Assembly: GCA_017425765.1 (NCBI GenBank)
Contig: JAFOXE010000103.1
Span: forward strand, 1 to 7,089
Source: Paraprevotella sp.
GTDB taxonomy: Bacteria; Bacteroidota; Bacteroidia; Bacteroidales; Bacteroidaceae
Reading direction: 5' to 3'
Length of the DNA: 7,089 bases
Position 1 is the stretch's first letter. Every line of letters starts with the position of its first letter. Below the pieces are notes generated by a model that worked only from the letters and a program-made list of their open reading frames with translations, was not told the DNA's origin and made no database searches. Positions 7,069-7,089 of this stretch are shown here, one piece after another. Position numbers and translations under genes: made by a program.

Positions 7069-7089
7069 TAACGACACGGTAAAAACAGA

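Overview
The window looks like Bacteroidota DNA, probably order Bacteroidales (a Bacteroides/Prevotella-type gut or oral commensal). The main evidence is a complete SusC/SusD outer-membrane uptake pair, a hallmark of that phylum. Start regions are AT-rich with no strong Shine-Dalgarno sequence, which also fits. I cannot name a genus from the sequence.

Layout, right to left, the direction of transcription of the main operon. (1) About 6880-7068, plus strand: the last ~60 codons of a YbdG-like MscS-family mechanosensitive channel gene, with no 5' part. (2) About 6641-6880, minus strand: one fragment of a BspA-like leucine-rich-repeat (LRR_5) protein, cut at both ends. (3) 5841 to about 6653, minus: the C-terminal ~270 residues of an apparent fasciclin-domain-type exported protein, with no N-terminus or signal peptide. 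(4) 2409-5813, minus: a complete 1134-aa SusC/RagA-type TonB-dependent transporter. (5) 318-2396, minus: a complete 692-aa SusD/RagB-type surface lipoprotein. (6) 251-287: a strong intrinsic terminator reading with the operon. (7) 1-250: noncoding DNA with an imperfect hairpin and an array of five 23-bp units, some of them palindromic.

The fasciclin-like gene, susC and susD form one transcription unit. The gaps are 27 and 12 nt, and a single terminator lies about 30 bp after susD. The predicted machine is a SusC barrel that imports a ligand using TonB energy, capped by the SusD lipoprotein lid, with the fasciclin-like protein as a probable accessory surface component. No glycoside hydrolase, peptidase, sigma/anti-sigma pair or hybrid two-component regulator is visible, so the substrate cannot be assigned. 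The operon promoter is not in the window.

The most anomalous part is 6641-6883. Three unrelated gene fragments in two orientations meet at two sharp junctions only about 230 bp apart. The simplest explanation is a chimeric assembly at a contig end; rearrangement with gene decay is the biological alternative. I do not see a clearly new defence or mobile system. The best candidates for novelty are the 23-bp array, the N-terminally unusual SusC and the enlarged SusD.
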